Of a DNA stretch of 64,000 nt, positions 50,106-59,880 are shown piece by piece. Below the pieces are notes generated by a model that worked only from the letters and a program-made list of their open reading frames with translations, did no database searches and was not told the origin of the DNA. Source of the stretch: Streptomyces sp. NBC_01231 (GTDB taxonomy: Bacteria; Actinomycetota; Actinomycetes; Streptomycetales; Streptomycetaceae); NCBI GenBank assembly GCA_035999765.1, contig CP108521.1:8060001-8124000 (forward strand), given 5' to 3'. Each line of letters starts with the position of its first letter. The first letter of the stretch is position 1. The position numbers and the translations under genes are program-made.

Positions 50106-50131
50106 TATCTTGGAACCCTCATTTCAAGATG
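50106..50131. promoter_or_regulatory. TetR operator 2 (tetR side)
   Basis: TATCTTGGAA-CCCTCA-TTTCAAGATG repeats the half-sites of operator 1, 14 nt before the TetR ATG. It would overlap the ribosome site or promoter and allow autorepression. Confidence 0.75.
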
Positions 50132-50145
50132 CCGAGGACTGAGAC

Positions 50146-50736
50146 ATGCCGGACGTCAAACACTTCGATCCCGACACGGCCCTGGACACGGCGATGCACC
50201 TGTTCTGGCGCCAGGGCGTGGCCGCGACCGGGATCCAGGACGTCGTGACGGCCACCGGCCTGAACCGCTCCAGCCTCTACGCCACCTTCGGTGGCAAGCA
50301 GGAGCTGTACCGTGCCGCACTGCGCCGGTATATCGAGCAACGCTCCCATCCGGCGTTCAGCCGCCTGGCCGGAGACGACCGCGGCCTGCCCGCCGTTCAC
50401 GACTTCTTCGCCGCGCTGATCGAGGCCCGCTGCTCAGGCGCGTACGCCCAATGGGGCTGCATGGTCTCCAACGCCTATGCCGGCGGCGAGAACAGTGACC
50501 CCGACATCCGGGCCGTCCTCGACCGGCACCACGGGGAGCTACGGGAGGCGCTGCGCACGGCACTCGTCGCCGCCGAGGCCAAGGCTCAGCTCAAACCCGG
50601 CACCGACCCCGGGGCCGCAGCCGACCTGCTGGCCTTGCTCGCCTACGGAGTCAATCTACGTTCCCGTGCAGGCGCCGATGCCGGGGAGCTGACGAGGACG
50701 GTGACCGGGGCCCTCGACGCGCTAGGGGCCGCGTAG
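50146..50736 (+). CDS. TetR-family regulator (peroxiredoxin-linked)
   Basis: The 196-residue TetR protein has its HTH at about 10-55: ALDTAMHLFWRQGVAATGIQ, then GLNRSSLYATFGGKQELY. LIEARCSGAYAQWGCMVSNA holds two Cys (near residues 96 and 106), a pattern seen in thiol- or quinone-responsive TetR proteins. It is divergent from the peroxiredoxin gene with two shared operators. A redox or electrophile signal is plausible but inferred. Confidence 0.9.
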   Translation: MPDVKHFDPDTALDTAMHLFWRQGVAATGIQDVVTATGLNRSSLYATFGGKQELYRAALRRYIEQRSHPAFSRLAGDDRGLPAVHDFFAALIEARCSGAYAQWGCMVSNAYAGGENSDPDIRAVLDRHHGELREALRTALVAAEAKAQLKPGTDPGAAADLLALLAYGVNLRSRAGADAGELTRTVTGALDALGAA

Positions 50737-50865
50737 CCGGGCCGTGCGGCATGCCGTGTCAGCGGGGTCGGAGCTCGAGGTGAGTGGACGCGGGCCATCG
50801 AGGGCGGGGGGACGGCCGTGGACGTCGTACGCGCTGTCGGCGGCCGGCCGTGGCGGCGGGCGGTG

Positions 50866-51924
50866 TCAGACGTCTTTGGCCGGCCAGTCCAGAAGCCGGG
50901 CGCCGATCACGGCCGTCTGGAGCATGTAGCGGTGGGTCGGGTCGGCGGGGTTGGCGCCGGTGAGTTTGTGGATGCGTTCCAGGCGGTAGGTCAGGGCGCG
51001 CACGCTGAGGGTGAGGCGGCGGGCGGCCTCGGCGGCCACGCAGCCGGAGTCGAAATACGCGGTGAGGGTGTCCAATAAGGGCTGGGCGCCGCCGCGGGAG
51101 GTGGTGAGCGGTCCCAGGGTGTCGGCGACGAGGTCGGCCATGGCTTGGCGGTCGCGGGTGAGGACGGGGTAGACCAGCAGGTCGGCGGCGCGCAGGACGG
51201 GGTCGTCGAGGTCGAGGCGCTCGGCGAGTTCCAGGACGCCCAGAGCTTCCTCGTAGGACTGGACGACGCCTCCGGGGCCGGGTTGGGGTCGGCCGATGGC
51301 GACCCGGCCGCCGTCGGTGGCGGCGTGCGCCTGCTTGGCGAAGTAGGCGAGTACCTCGTCCTGGTGGCCGGGGGCGACGCACAGCAGGCGGCCGTCCTTG
51401 GTGGTGAGCAGGATGCTGCGGTCGCCGAAGCGGGAGATGAGCGCCCGTTCCACCTGCTGGGGCACCGGGTCGCCCTCGTCGTAGGTGGCGGGGCCCTGCG
51501 CGACGGCGACGGCGTGCGCGTGGGACAGGCGCAGGCCGAAGCGTTCGGCGCGCTCGGCGAGGCGGCCGAGGTCGCTGCGGCCGTAGAGGAGGTCGTCGAT
51601 GAACTCGCGGCGGGCGGCCTCTTCTTGGCGTACGGCCAGGAGCTGGGCGCGTTCGTAGCCTTCGGCGAAGGCGTCGATGACCTGCTGCACGGCGGCAAGC
51701 GCGTCGTCGGCGGAGCCGGGTGAACCTGGCCAGGCCGTGCGGGCGCGGGTCAGATGCGCGCTGACGAGGGCGCGCAGCCCGTGGCCGGCCTCGGCGGCCT
51801 GCTCGCCCAGGACGCGGCGGGAGGCGATCTCGTCCCGGGTGAGGCGTCGCCCGGTGGCCGACACCTCGGTCAGGATCTCGGCGTAACCGTCCAGAAACTG
51901 CTCGGGAAGTTCCCGCTCGGTCAC
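50866..51924 (-). CDS. PucR/CdaR-type transcriptional regulator
   Basis: The 352-residue regulator has an N-terminal RsbT-co-antagonist-like helical domain (about 1-110; ALVSAHLTRARTAWPGSPG, EEAARREFIDDLLYG). A GGDEF-like middle domain spans about 120-260, and a C-terminal PucR HTH_30 domain reads TLTAYFDSGCVAAEAARRLTLSVRALTYRLERIHKLTG. GTG 51924 gives the usual start (TERELPEQFLDGYAE). It stands alone, divergent from the flotillin cassette. No target site was recognised. Confidence 0.88.
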   Translation of the reverse strand: MTERELPEQFLDGYAEILTEVSATGRRLTRDEIASRRVLGEQAAEAGHGLRALVSAHLTRARTAWPGSPGSADDALAAVQQVIDAFAEGYERAQLLAVRQEEAARREFIDDLLYGRSDLGRLAERAERFGLRLSHAHAVAVAQGPATYDEGDPVPQQVERALISRFGDRSILLTTKDGRLLCVAPGHQDEVLAYFAKQAHAATDGGRVAIGRPQPGPGGVVQSYEEALGVLELAERLDLDDPVLRAADLLVYPVLTRDRQAMADLVADTLGPLTTSRGGAQPLLDTLTAYFDSGCVAAEAARRLTLSVRALTYRLERIHKLTGANPADPTHRYMLQTAVIGARLLDWPAKDV

Positions 51925-52171
51925 GTCGTCTCCCTGATTCTTGACGCGCTGGTGACGGTTTCTTAGCGGCCACCGGCATGCAGACCCTAATGAACACTGC
52001 CGGGAACCGGCAATGCGCGGTCGGGATCGGATCATGCAGCATGGCTCTCGGGGAGCACGGCGGATGGTTTCGGTGCCGGACACCGGCAGGTACTCGGCAC
52101 CGAGGCCCGGAACGACCGTGCGCAGTCGGGGACGACTGATGCACACCGCGGGCGGAGAGGGGGATCAGGGG

Positions 52172-52663
52172 ATGCAGACATTTCTCGCAGCGACCACGGG
52201 CCTGCCAACGATCCTGCTGACCGCTGCGCTCGTCGTGGTCGTCTGCTTCTGGCTCCTGGCCGCCGTGGGCGTCGCCCGCGCCGACAGTTTCGACACGGAC
52301 GTGGACCTTCCGGCGTGGCGTTTGGGCGGGGTGCCCGTGGCGGTCGCCTTCTCCGTGCTGACGGTGCTCGCCTGGTCCTTGAGCGTCGGCGCGACGGTTG
52401 TGGTTGCCGTGTTGGCGCCCCCGGGGCCGGTCACCGGGCTGCTGCGCATGGTGGTGCCCGTGGGAGCTCTGCTGGTCGCTTGGGCCACGACCTGCCTGAT
52501 CGTGCGGCCGTTGCACCGCCTATTCCCGGATGAACCCGCGCCGTCCGTGCTGAGCGAGGCTCGCACGGGCGGCGGCACCGGGCTACGAGGTGCCGGGAGC
52601 CGCGATCCCCATGGGGGCGCGTCCCGTGTCGCCGTGCACCAGCCGCGGGACCGCGCCGCCTGA
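52172..52663 (+). CDS. Membrane protein upstream of flotillin (YqiJ-like position)
   Basis: The 163-residue protein has helices at about 8-32 (PTILLTAALVVVVCFWLLAA), 50-78 (GVPVAVAFSVLTVLAWSL) and 92-115. A DSFDTDVDLPAWRLGG loop and a polar tail follow. Placement 75 bp before a YqiK-type flotillin and the PTI-L...FWLL opening match YqiJ-type NfeD-like partners. However, the C-terminal OB-fold domain expected for those is absent, and the Arg/Gly-rich end (RGAGSRDPHGG) looks unrelated. Start ATG 52172. Confidence 0.65.
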   Translation: MQTFLAATTGLPTILLTAALVVVVCFWLLAAVGVARADSFDTDVDLPAWRLGGVPVAVAFSVLTVLAWSLSVGATVVVAVLAPPGPVTGLLRMVVPVGALLVAWATTCLIVRPLHRLFPDEPAPSVLSEARTGGGTGLRGAGSRDPHGGASRVAVHQPRDRAA

Positions 52664-52738
52664 GCCCCGACGTCGCCGGATCTCATCTCCGGCCTTCTTC
52701 TTCACGCTCAACTCCCTTACGCCTGAAGGACGTATGCC

Positions 52739-54772
52739 ATGGTTGCCATGCTCGTGGGCATCGGCGTGCTCGTCGCCGTCTGCCTCGTTGTCGTACTTGT
52801 CGTCTCCCAGTTGTTCCGCAAGGTGGAGCAGGGTAAGGCGCTGATCGTCTCCAAGCTGCGGAAGGTCGATGTGACCTTCACCGGGCAGGTCGTTCTGCCG
52901 GTGCTGCACAAGGCCGAGGTGATGGACATCTCGGTGAAGGCCATCGAGATCACCCGGGCCGGCAAGGACGGGCTGATCTGCCGGGACAACATCCGTGCCG
53001 ACATCCGGATCTCGTTCTTCGTGAAGGTCAACAAGACCGTCGAGGACGTCGTCAAGGTCGCCCAGGCGGTCGGTACCGCGCGGGCGAGCGACCAGAAGAC
53101 GCTGCAGGAGCTGTTCCACGCGAAGTTCTCCGAGGCGCTGAAGACCGTCGGCAAGCAGCTGGACTTCACCGACCTGTACACCAAGCGCGAGGAGCTGCGG
53201 TACCGGATCATCGAGGTCATCGGCGTCGACCTCAACGGCTACCACCTGGAGGACGCGGCGATCGACTACCTGGAGCAGACGCCGCTGACCCAGCTCGACC
53301 CGGCCAACGTCCTCGACGCCCAGGGCATCCGGAAGATCACCGAGCTGACGGCCGTGGAGCACGTGCGCACCAACGAGGCCCAGCGCACGGAGGAGAAGGA
53401 GATCACCCGGCAGAACGTCGACGCGCGTGAAGCGATCCTGGAGCTGGAGCGCCGGCAGGCCGACGCCGAGATCAAGCAGAAGCGGGAGATCGACACCGTA
53501 CGGGCCCGCGAAGAGGCCGAGACGGCGCGGGTCATGGAGGAGGAGCGGCTGCGTGCCCAGGGCGCGTTCCTCAAGACCGAGGAGCAGCTCGGTATACAGC
53601 GGGAGAACCAGGCCCGTGAGGTCGCCGTCGCGGCGAAGAACCGCGAGCGGGTCATCGCCGTCGAGAACGAGCGCATCGAGAAGGACCGGCAGCTCGAGGT
53701 CATCGCGCGGGAGCGGGAGACGCAGCTGACGCAGATCGCCGCCTCCAAGGAGGTCGAGGCGGAGAAGCGGGAGATCGCCGAGGTCATCCGCGAGCGGGTC
53801 GCCGTGGACCGTACGGTCGCCGAGCAGGAGGAGGCGATCAAGAAGCTGCGGGCCGTGGAGGAGGCCGAGCGCGGTCGGCAGACCGTGATCATCGCCGCCG
53901 AGGCCGAGGCACAGGAGAAGCTGGTCAAGGACATCAAGGCCGCAGAGGCCGCCGAGCAGGCCGCTGTCCACCGCGCCGCCGAGGAACTCACCCTCGCCGA
54001 GGCCCGGTTGAAGAGCGCCGACCTCGACGCACAGGCCAAGCTGCGCCTCGCCGAGGGCATCCAGGCCGAGACCGCCGCCGAGGGCCTCGCGGCCGTCCAG
54101 GTCCGCGACAAGGAGGCCGAGGTCATCGAGAAGGCCGGCCGCGCGGAGGCGGAGGCGACCCAGGCCCGGCTACGTGCCGAAGCCGACGGTGCGCGGGCCA
54201 AGGCGCTGGCCGAGGCCGATGGCATCAGCGGGAAGCTGAAAGCGGAGGCCGCCGGTCTCACCGAGAAGGCGGCCGCGATGGCCGCCCTGGACGACGCCTC
54301 CCGCGGCCACGAGGAGTACCGGCTGCGCCTGGAGGCCGAGAAAGACATTCGCCTCGCAGGGCTGGACGTGCAGCGCCAGGTCGCCGAGGCACAGGCCACG
54401 GTGCTGGCCACTGGGCTGGAGAACGCCGACATCAGCATCGTCGGCGGGGACTCGGTCTTCTTCGACCGGCTGGTGTCCTCGATCGCGCTCGGCAAGGGCG
54501 TCGACGGCTTCGTCCAGCACTCCGAAACGGTCCAGGCGCTCGCGAAGCCCTGGCTGGACGGCACCTCCAGCTTCACCGACGACCTCAGCCGCATCCTCGG
54601 CTCGGTCTCCACGGCCGACATGCAGAACCTGACCGTCTCCGCCCTGCTCATGAAGCTCATGAACAACGGCGGCGCGAACGCCGGACAGTTCCGGCAGCTC
54701 CTGGACAAGGCCGGCGAGCTGGGCCTCGCCGACACCTCGCTGACCGCTCTCAACGGCAGCGTAAGGGCCTGA
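52739..54772 (+). CDS. Flotillin-family (YqiK-type) SPFH protein
   Basis: The 677-residue protein has an N-terminal helix (MLVGIGVLVAVCLVVVLVVS) and an SPFH domain (about 28-200; VEQGKALIVSKLRKVDVTF, VLPVLHKAEVMDISVKAIE, GLICRDNIRADIRISFFVKV). A very long Glu/Ala/Arg coiled coil (about 205-560) ends with a flotillin C-terminal part (LENADISIVGGDSVFFDRL). Flotillins oligomerise on the membrane to form microdomains. It lies between a small membrane protein and a giant AAA ATPase. A strong hairpin follows its stop. Confidence 0.94.
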   Translation: MVAMLVGIGVLVAVCLVVVLVVSQLFRKVEQGKALIVSKLRKVDVTFTGQVVLPVLHKAEVMDISVKAIEITRAGKDGLICRDNIRADIRISFFVKVNKTVEDVVKVAQAVGTARASDQKTLQELFHAKFSEALKTVGKQLDFTDLYTKREELRYRIIEVIGVDLNGYHLEDAAIDYLEQTPLTQLDPANVLDAQGIRKITELTAVEHVRTNEAQRTEEKEITRQNVDAREAILELERRQADAEIKQKREIDTVRAREEAETARVMEEERLRAQGAFLKTEEQLGIQRENQAREVAVAAKNRERVIAVENERIEKDRQLEVIARERETQLTQIAASKEVEAEKREIAEVIRERVAVDRTVAEQEEAIKKLRAVEEAERGRQTVIIAAEAEAQEKLVKDIKAAEAAEQAAVHRAAEELTLAEARLKSADLDAQAKLRLAEGIQAETAAEGLAAVQVRDKEAEVIEKAGRAEAEATQARLRAEADGARAKALAEADGISGKLKAEAAGLTEKAAAMAALDDASRGHEEYRLRLEAEKDIRLAGLDVQRQVAEAQATVLATGLENADISIVGGDSVFFDRLVSSIALGKGVDGFVQHSETVQALAKPWLDGTSSFTDDLSRILGSVSTADMQNLTVSALLMKLMNNGGANAGQFRQLLDKAGELGLADTSLTALNGSVRA

Positions 54773-54834
54773 CCTCGCCGGGGCCCGACCGGCATGCCAG
54801 GACCCGAGCTGCCGCCACGGCCCGGCCCCCGGCC

Positions 54835-54879
54835 CGTGGTCCGGAGCTGCCGCACAGGGGACGGCAGCTCCGGACCACG
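54835..54879 (+). terminator. Long hairpin between flotillin and ATPase genes
   Basis: A perfect 18-bp stem (54835-54852 with 54862-54879) with a 9-nt loop is followed by TTTCTCC. It ends 26 nt before the ATPase ATG. It could terminate most flotillin transcripts or act as a processing/stability element that sets the ratio of the two proteins. Confidence 0.75.
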
Positions 54880-54905
54880 TTTCTCCGACACCCGAGAGGG
54901 ACCCC

Positions 54906-57900
54906 ATGACCACCGGGACCACCGGTCTGGAAGCCGGCACGTACGAGGTGCTGCGCGACCGGCTCACCGCGCAGGCCGCCGAGCTCGCCCGTCGCGCCGA
55001 GACGCTCAACGTCCGCCGGACCGAGGAGTTCGGCTCCACCCGGCTGGAGCTGACGAGCACCGAGCGGCTGCGCACCGAGCACAACTGCGTGCCCCGCGAC
55101 ATCGTCTCCGTCGGCGACACGCTGCTCTTCGGCCACAACGTTCTCCTCGGGTTCCTCGGGACCGAGCCGGAGACGACGGTGGGCGACGTCTTCGCGCTGT
55201 ACGACCGCGACCTGAACCGCCTTCCCGAGGACGCCGTGCCGGGCCTGCTCGACGACCCCGCCTTCGTCCGGGAGTTCGCCGCCCTCTACCGCTACTACCG
55301 CCAGGCCCACCTCCTGCAACTACGCCGTGTCGAAGGCAAGTTGCTGGCGGTCTTCCAGACCGGCGAGAAGGCCGGCGACATCCGCGTGCTGCGCTGGGCC
55401 CTGTCCGACGACGGCTCTGCGTCCTTCCTGGACGCGCGCGGCGAGCGCGACCACGTCTTCCCGCCTTCCCACGACTTCGCATGGACGCAGACGACCCGTG
55501 AGGACCACGTCCTCGGCCGCCACCCACACGTCTCCATCGAGGGCGAGGTCTTCGTCGAGACCGTCGGCGGCACCTTGACCGTCAAGGTCGAGGACAACAC
55601 CGAGACAGGCGAGGGGATTTACGCCGAGCCGGTCGACGAGCCGCTGCAGTCCCTTGCCGACGCCGACATCGCGTACGCCCGCGTGGGCGCTCTCACCCTG
55701 GTGGACGTCCTCCCGTACAAGGAGGACGTCCACCGCTACCTGGTCTTCAACACGCTCACGAAGAGCGTCGTCCGCCTCGATGGCATCGGCCGGGCGTGCC
55801 GTCGGCTGCCCGAGGACCAGGGCATCGTCTTCCCCGGCGGATACTGCCTGGCCACAGGCAGGTACAAGATGTTCGACGGGCTCGACACCGAGGGACTGGA
55901 GTTCGAGCGGATGGTCCGCTCGCCCAACGGCGAGGACGTTCTCTTCGCCTTCCACGCGCGCGTGGAAGGCCGCAGTCTGCTGTTGCCGTACAACATGATC
56001 CGCAAGGAGGTCGCCAGCCCGCTGTCCTGCCACGGCTGGGCCCTCTTCGACGACGGCACGCTGGTGGTCCTGCGAGCCGACAGCGACGAACCGCAGCGTG
56101 TCCACCCCGTCCAGCTCTGGAACTCCCCGTTCGTCTCCGACACCCATGCCGCCGCCCAGCCGGTAGGCGCCGGCTCGCTCGCCCGTGTCGGCAACGCCGA
56201 CCTCGTGCGCGGCATCTCCGAATGCCTCTCCATCACGCGCGCCGTCACCGAGACCACCCCGACGAGCGAGGTGTACGAGGCACTGGCCGCCGCCTGCGTC
56301 CGAACCACCGACTCCCATCACTGGCTGGGCGAGCCCGAACTCGGCAATCTGCACGAGCCGCTCGCCCAGGTGCGGACCACCGCCGAGCAGGTGCTGGCCG
56401 AGTTCGAAACCGTCCAGGCCCTCACCCGCCAGGCCGCCGACGCGCTGGCCGAAGCCGCCGCACAGGTAGCAGCGGTCGTTCGACGCCTGCGCGGCGAGGC
56501 CCCGCGCAGCGCCGCAGCCTGGGTGACCGGCCTGACCGAACTGCGCCACGCCCAGGGCCACCTGCTCACCCTCAAGGACATGCGGTACGCGGACACCGCC
56601 CGCATCGACGAACTCGCCGCCGACGCCGAGGCCGACCTCGCCTCCTTCGGGCAGCGGGCCGTCGCCCACCTCGCGCGCGAGGACGCCTTCGCTTGCCATC
56701 AGGCCGACGTCCAGCAGCTCGCTGCCGACGCGGAGGCGATCGCCACCGTCGCCGAGGCAGCACCCGTCGCCGCCCGCCTCGACGACCTCGCCGACGGACT
56801 GGGCACGGTGACCGAGGTCGTCGTCGGGCTCGACATCGGCGACGCCACCGTCCGTACGTCCATCCTGGAGCGGATCGCCGAGGTCCTCGGCGGCATCAAC
56901 CGCGCCCGCGCCACCCTCGACGGCTGCCGCCGCGCGCTTCTCGACCGTGAGGGGCGCGCGGAGTTCGCGGCCGAGTTCGCGCTGCTCGGCCAGGCCGTCA
57001 TCGGCGCGCTCGCGGCTGCCGACAGTCCCGAGGGGTGTGACGAGCAACTCGCCCGCATGCTGGTGCGGGTGGAGAACCTGGAGGCGCGGTTCACGGAGTT
57101 TGCCGAGTTCGACGACTTCCTAGGCGAGCTGGCGGACAAGCGCGAAGAGGTCCACGAGGCGTTCTCCTCCCGTAAGCAGACCCTCGCCGACGCCCGCGCC
57201 CGCCGCGCCGAGCGCCTGGCCGACTCGGCGAGGCGCGTCCTGCAGACGGTCACCCGCCGCGCCGGCACGCTCGCCGACGCGGACGCGATCGCCACGTACT
57301 TCACCTCCGACCCGATGGCCGGCAAGGTCCGCCGCCTCGCCGACGAGCTACGCGAACTCGGCGACCAGGTCAGGGCGGAGGAACTGGACGGCCGCCTGAA
57401 GGCCGCCCGCCAGGACGCGTTGCGCGCCCTGCGCGACCGCACCGACCTGTACACCGACGACGGCCGCACCCTCCGACTGGGCAGCCATCACTTCGCCGTC
57501 AACACCCAGCCACTCGACCTCACCCTCGTCCCGCACGGTGACACCCTCGCCTTCGCGCTCACCGGCACCGACTACCGCTCGCCGGTCACGGATCCCGACT
57601 TCGCCGCCACTCGGCCGTACTGGGACCGCCCGCTGCCATCCGAGTCGCCAGAGGTCTACCGCGCCGAGCACCTCGCCGCCCATCTGCTGGACGAACACGG
57701 CCCGGCCGCCCTCGCGGAGGCCGACCTGCCCGCCGTCGTCCGGCAGGCGGCGGAGGCGGCATACGACGAGGGCTACCAGCGCGGCGTCCACGACCACGAC
57801 GCGGCCGCGATCCTCGCCGCACTTCTGCGCCTGCACGAGGGCGCCGGTCTGCTCCGCCACGAGCCCGCGGCACGCGCCGCCGCCCATCTCTTCTGGGCGC

Positions 57901-59807
57901 ACGGCACGACGGCCGAGGAGCGCGAGAGCTGGACCCGGCGGGCGGTATCGCTGGCGCGCGCCCGGGACACGTTCGGGCTCACGCCCGCCATCGACGGCCT
58001 GCGGGCCGAACTGGCGGAGGCGATCGGCACACGAGCGGCGGCCGCCTACCTCTTCGCGGAGCTGACGAGCGGGCCCGACGGCTTCGTCATCAGCGCCGGC
58101 ACCCGCACGCTGCTCGACAAGTTCCGCCGTACGATGGGCACGTCGGCCTACGACGACGACTTCGCCGTCCTCACCGACCCGGCCGCGCGCAGGCAGCTGG
58201 TGGAGGCGTGGCTGACGTCGTACACCACCGCGACCGGCACGGAGACCACCCCCGGCGACCTGACCGAGGCGGTGGCCGCCGAGCTCTGCACGGACCTGCC
58301 CCGCTACGAGTCCGACGCGACACTGACCCAGAGCGTTGAGGGGCTGCTGGGCGCCCACCCGCGCATCAGCGGCCGTAGGCTCACGATCCGCGTGGACGAA
58401 TTCCTGGCCCGCACAAGGGAGTTCCGCGTCCAAGAAGTTCCTGCCCACCGCGCCTACCAGCGGCGCCGTGCGGCGTTGGTGGCCGCCGAGCGCACCCGCC
58501 TCCGCATGGACGAGTACCGGCCGGCGGTGATGTCCGCGTTCGTGCGCAGCAAGCTGATCGACGAGGTGTACCTGCCGCTGGTCGGCGACAGCCTCGCCAA
58601 ACAGCTGGGCACCACGGGCGAGTCCAAGCGCACCGACACCGGCGGCCTCCTCCTGCTCATCTCACCACCCGGCTACGGCAAGACGACCCTCATGGAGTAC
58701 GTCGCCGACCGCCTCGGCCTGATCCTGGTCAAGGTCAACGGACCCGCGCTCGGCCATGCGGTGACCTCCCTCGATCCGGCCGAGGCTCCGAACGCGACCG
58801 CCCGCCAGGAGGTCGAGAAGATCAACTTCGCACTGGAGGCCGGCAACAACACGCTGCTCTACCTGGACGACATCCAGCACACCTCGCCCGAGCTGCTGCA
58901 GAAGTTCATCCCGCTGTGCGACGCCACCCGCCGCATCGAGGGCGTACGGGACGGCGAGCCGCGCACCTGCGACCTGCGCGGCAAGCGCTTCGCCGTCTGC
59001 ATGGCCGGCAACCCCTACACCGAGTCCGGCAGCCGCTTCCGCGTCCCCGACATGCTCGCCAACCGCGCCGACGTCTGGAACCTCGGCGACGTCCTGGCCG
59101 GCAAGGAGGACGCGTTCGCGCTCAGCTTCATCGAGAACGCGCTGACGTCGAACCCGGTCCTCGCTCCGCTCGCCGGCCGAGAGCGTCCGGATTTCGATCT
59201 GCTGATCCGCTTGGCCGAGGGCGACAGGACAGCCCGCGCCGACCGGCTGACCCACCCGTACGCCCCGGCCGAGCTGGAGCGGATCCTGGCCGTACTGCGG
59301 CACCTGCTGACGGCTCGCGAGACGGTCCTGGCGGTGAACGCCGCGTACATCGCCTCGGCGGCCCAGGCCGACGGGACCCGCACCGAGCCGCCCTTCCAAC
59401 TCCAGGGCTCCTACCGCAACATGAACAAGATCGCCCAGCGCATCCAGCCGGTCATGAACGACACCGAGCTCGCCGCGCTGATCGACGACCACTACCGGGC
59501 CGAGGCCCAGACCCTCACCACCGGCGCCGAGTCCAACCTGCTGAAACTGGCTGAGCTGCGCGGCACGCTCACCGGCGAACAGGCGCTGCGATGGGCCGAG
59601 TTGAAGGCAGCGTACGTCCGCACCCAGACCCTGGGCGGACCGGACGACGACCCACTCACCCGCGCGGTGGCCACCCTCGGCCTGCTCGCCGACCGGATCG
59701 CGGCCGTCGAGTCGGCGATCAACCGCGCCGCCGACCCACGCCACCCGATCGCCCACCCCACCGCCCGGCACGCGGCCCGCCCCGACCCGGGTCACGGGGA
59801 GCACTGA
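54906..59807 (+). CDS. Giant AAA ATPase of the DUF3686 'DNA repair ATPase' type
   Basis: This 1,633-residue protein has a beta-rich N-terminal half (about 1-430; GNADLVRG ends it) of the DUF3686 type and long helical, Ala/Glu-rich middle segments (about 440-850). A mixed region follows, then a C-terminal AAA module: Walker A PPGYGKTTL near 1254-1262 and Walker B NTLLYLDDIQ near 1315-1324. AGNPYTESGSRFRVPDML is a sensor-1-like block. Family members are labelled ATPases involved in DNA repair but are genetically linked to flotillin-like and TerD-type stress genes. It is 134 bp after the flotillin gene. Confidence 0.88.
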   Translation: MTTGTTGLEAGTYEVLRDRLTAQAAELARRAETLNVRRTEEFGSTRLELTSTERLRTEHNCVPRDIVSVGDTLLFGHNVLLGFLGTEPETTVGDVFALYDRDLNRLPEDAVPGLLDDPAFVREFAALYRYYRQAHLLQLRRVEGKLLAVFQTGEKAGDIRVLRWALSDDGSASFLDARGERDHVFPPSHDFAWTQTTREDHVLGRHPHVSIEGEVFVETVGGTLTVKVEDNTETGEGIYAEPVDEPLQSLADADIAYARVGALTLVDVLPYKEDVHRYLVFNTLTKSVVRLDGIGRACRRLPEDQGIVFPGGYCLATGRYKMFDGLDTEGLEFERMVRSPNGEDVLFAFHARVEGRSLLLPYNMIRKEVASPLSCHGWALFDDGTLVVLRADSDEPQRVHPVQLWNSPFVSDTHAAAQPVGAGSLARVGNADLVRGISECLSITRAVTETTPTSEVYEALAAACVRTTDSHHWLGEPELGNLHEPLAQVRTTAEQVLAEFETVQALTRQAADALAEAAAQVAAVVRRLRGEAPRSAAAWVTGLTELRHAQGHLLTLKDMRYADTARIDELAADAEADLASFGQRAVAHLAREDAFACHQADVQQLAADAEAIATVAEAAPVAARLDDLADGLGTVTEVVVGLDIGDATVRTSILERIAEVLGGINRARATLDGCRRALLDREGRAEFAAEFALLGQAVIGALAAADSPEGCDEQLARMLVRVENLEARFTEFAEFDDFLGELADKREEVHEAFSSRKQTLADARARRAERLADSARRVLQTVTRRAGTLADADAIATYFTSDPMAGKVRRLADELRELGDQVRAEELDGRLKAARQDALRALRDRTDLYTDDGRTLRLGSHHFAVNTQPLDLTLVPHGDTLAFALTGTDYRSPVTDPDFAATRPYWDRPLPSESPEVYRAEHLAAHLLDEHGPAALAEADLPAVVRQAAEAAYDEGYQRGVHDHDAAAILAALLRLHEGAGLLRHEPAARAAAHLFWAHGTTAEERESWTRRAVSLARARDTFGLTPAIDGLRAELAEAIGTRAAAAYLFAELTSGPDGFVISAGTRTLLDKFRRTMGTSAYDDDFAVLTDPAARRQLVEAWLTSYTTATGTETTPGDLTEAVAAELCTDLPRYESDATLTQSVEGLLGAHPRISGRRLTIRVDEFLARTREFRVQEVPAHRAYQRRRAALVAAERTRLRMDEYRPAVMSAFVRSKLIDEVYLPLVGDSLAKQLGTTGESKRTDTGGLLLLISPPGYGKTTLMEYVADRLGLILVKVNGPALGHAVTSLDPAEAPNATARQEVEKINFALEAGNNTLLYLDDIQHTSPELLQKFIPLCDATRRIEGVRDGEPRTCDLRGKRFAVCMAGNPYTESGSRFRVPDMLANRADVWNLGDVLAGKEDAFALSFIENALTSNPVLAPLAGRERPDFDLLIRLAEGDRTARADRLTHPYAPAELERILAVLRHLLTARETVLAVNAAYIASAAQADGTRTEPPFQLQGSYRNMNKIAQRIQPVMNDTELAALIDDHYRAEAQTLTTGAESNLLKLAELRGTLTGEQALRWAELKAAYVRTQTLGGPDDDPLTRAVATLGLLADRIAAVESAINRAADPRHPIAHPTARHAARPDPGHGEH

Positions 59808-59880
59808 GGCGCCGCGCACCCGTCCGGCACCGCTGCCCCGGGAGCTGCCCGACGTCGGCACGGTCCGCCGACGGGCACGC

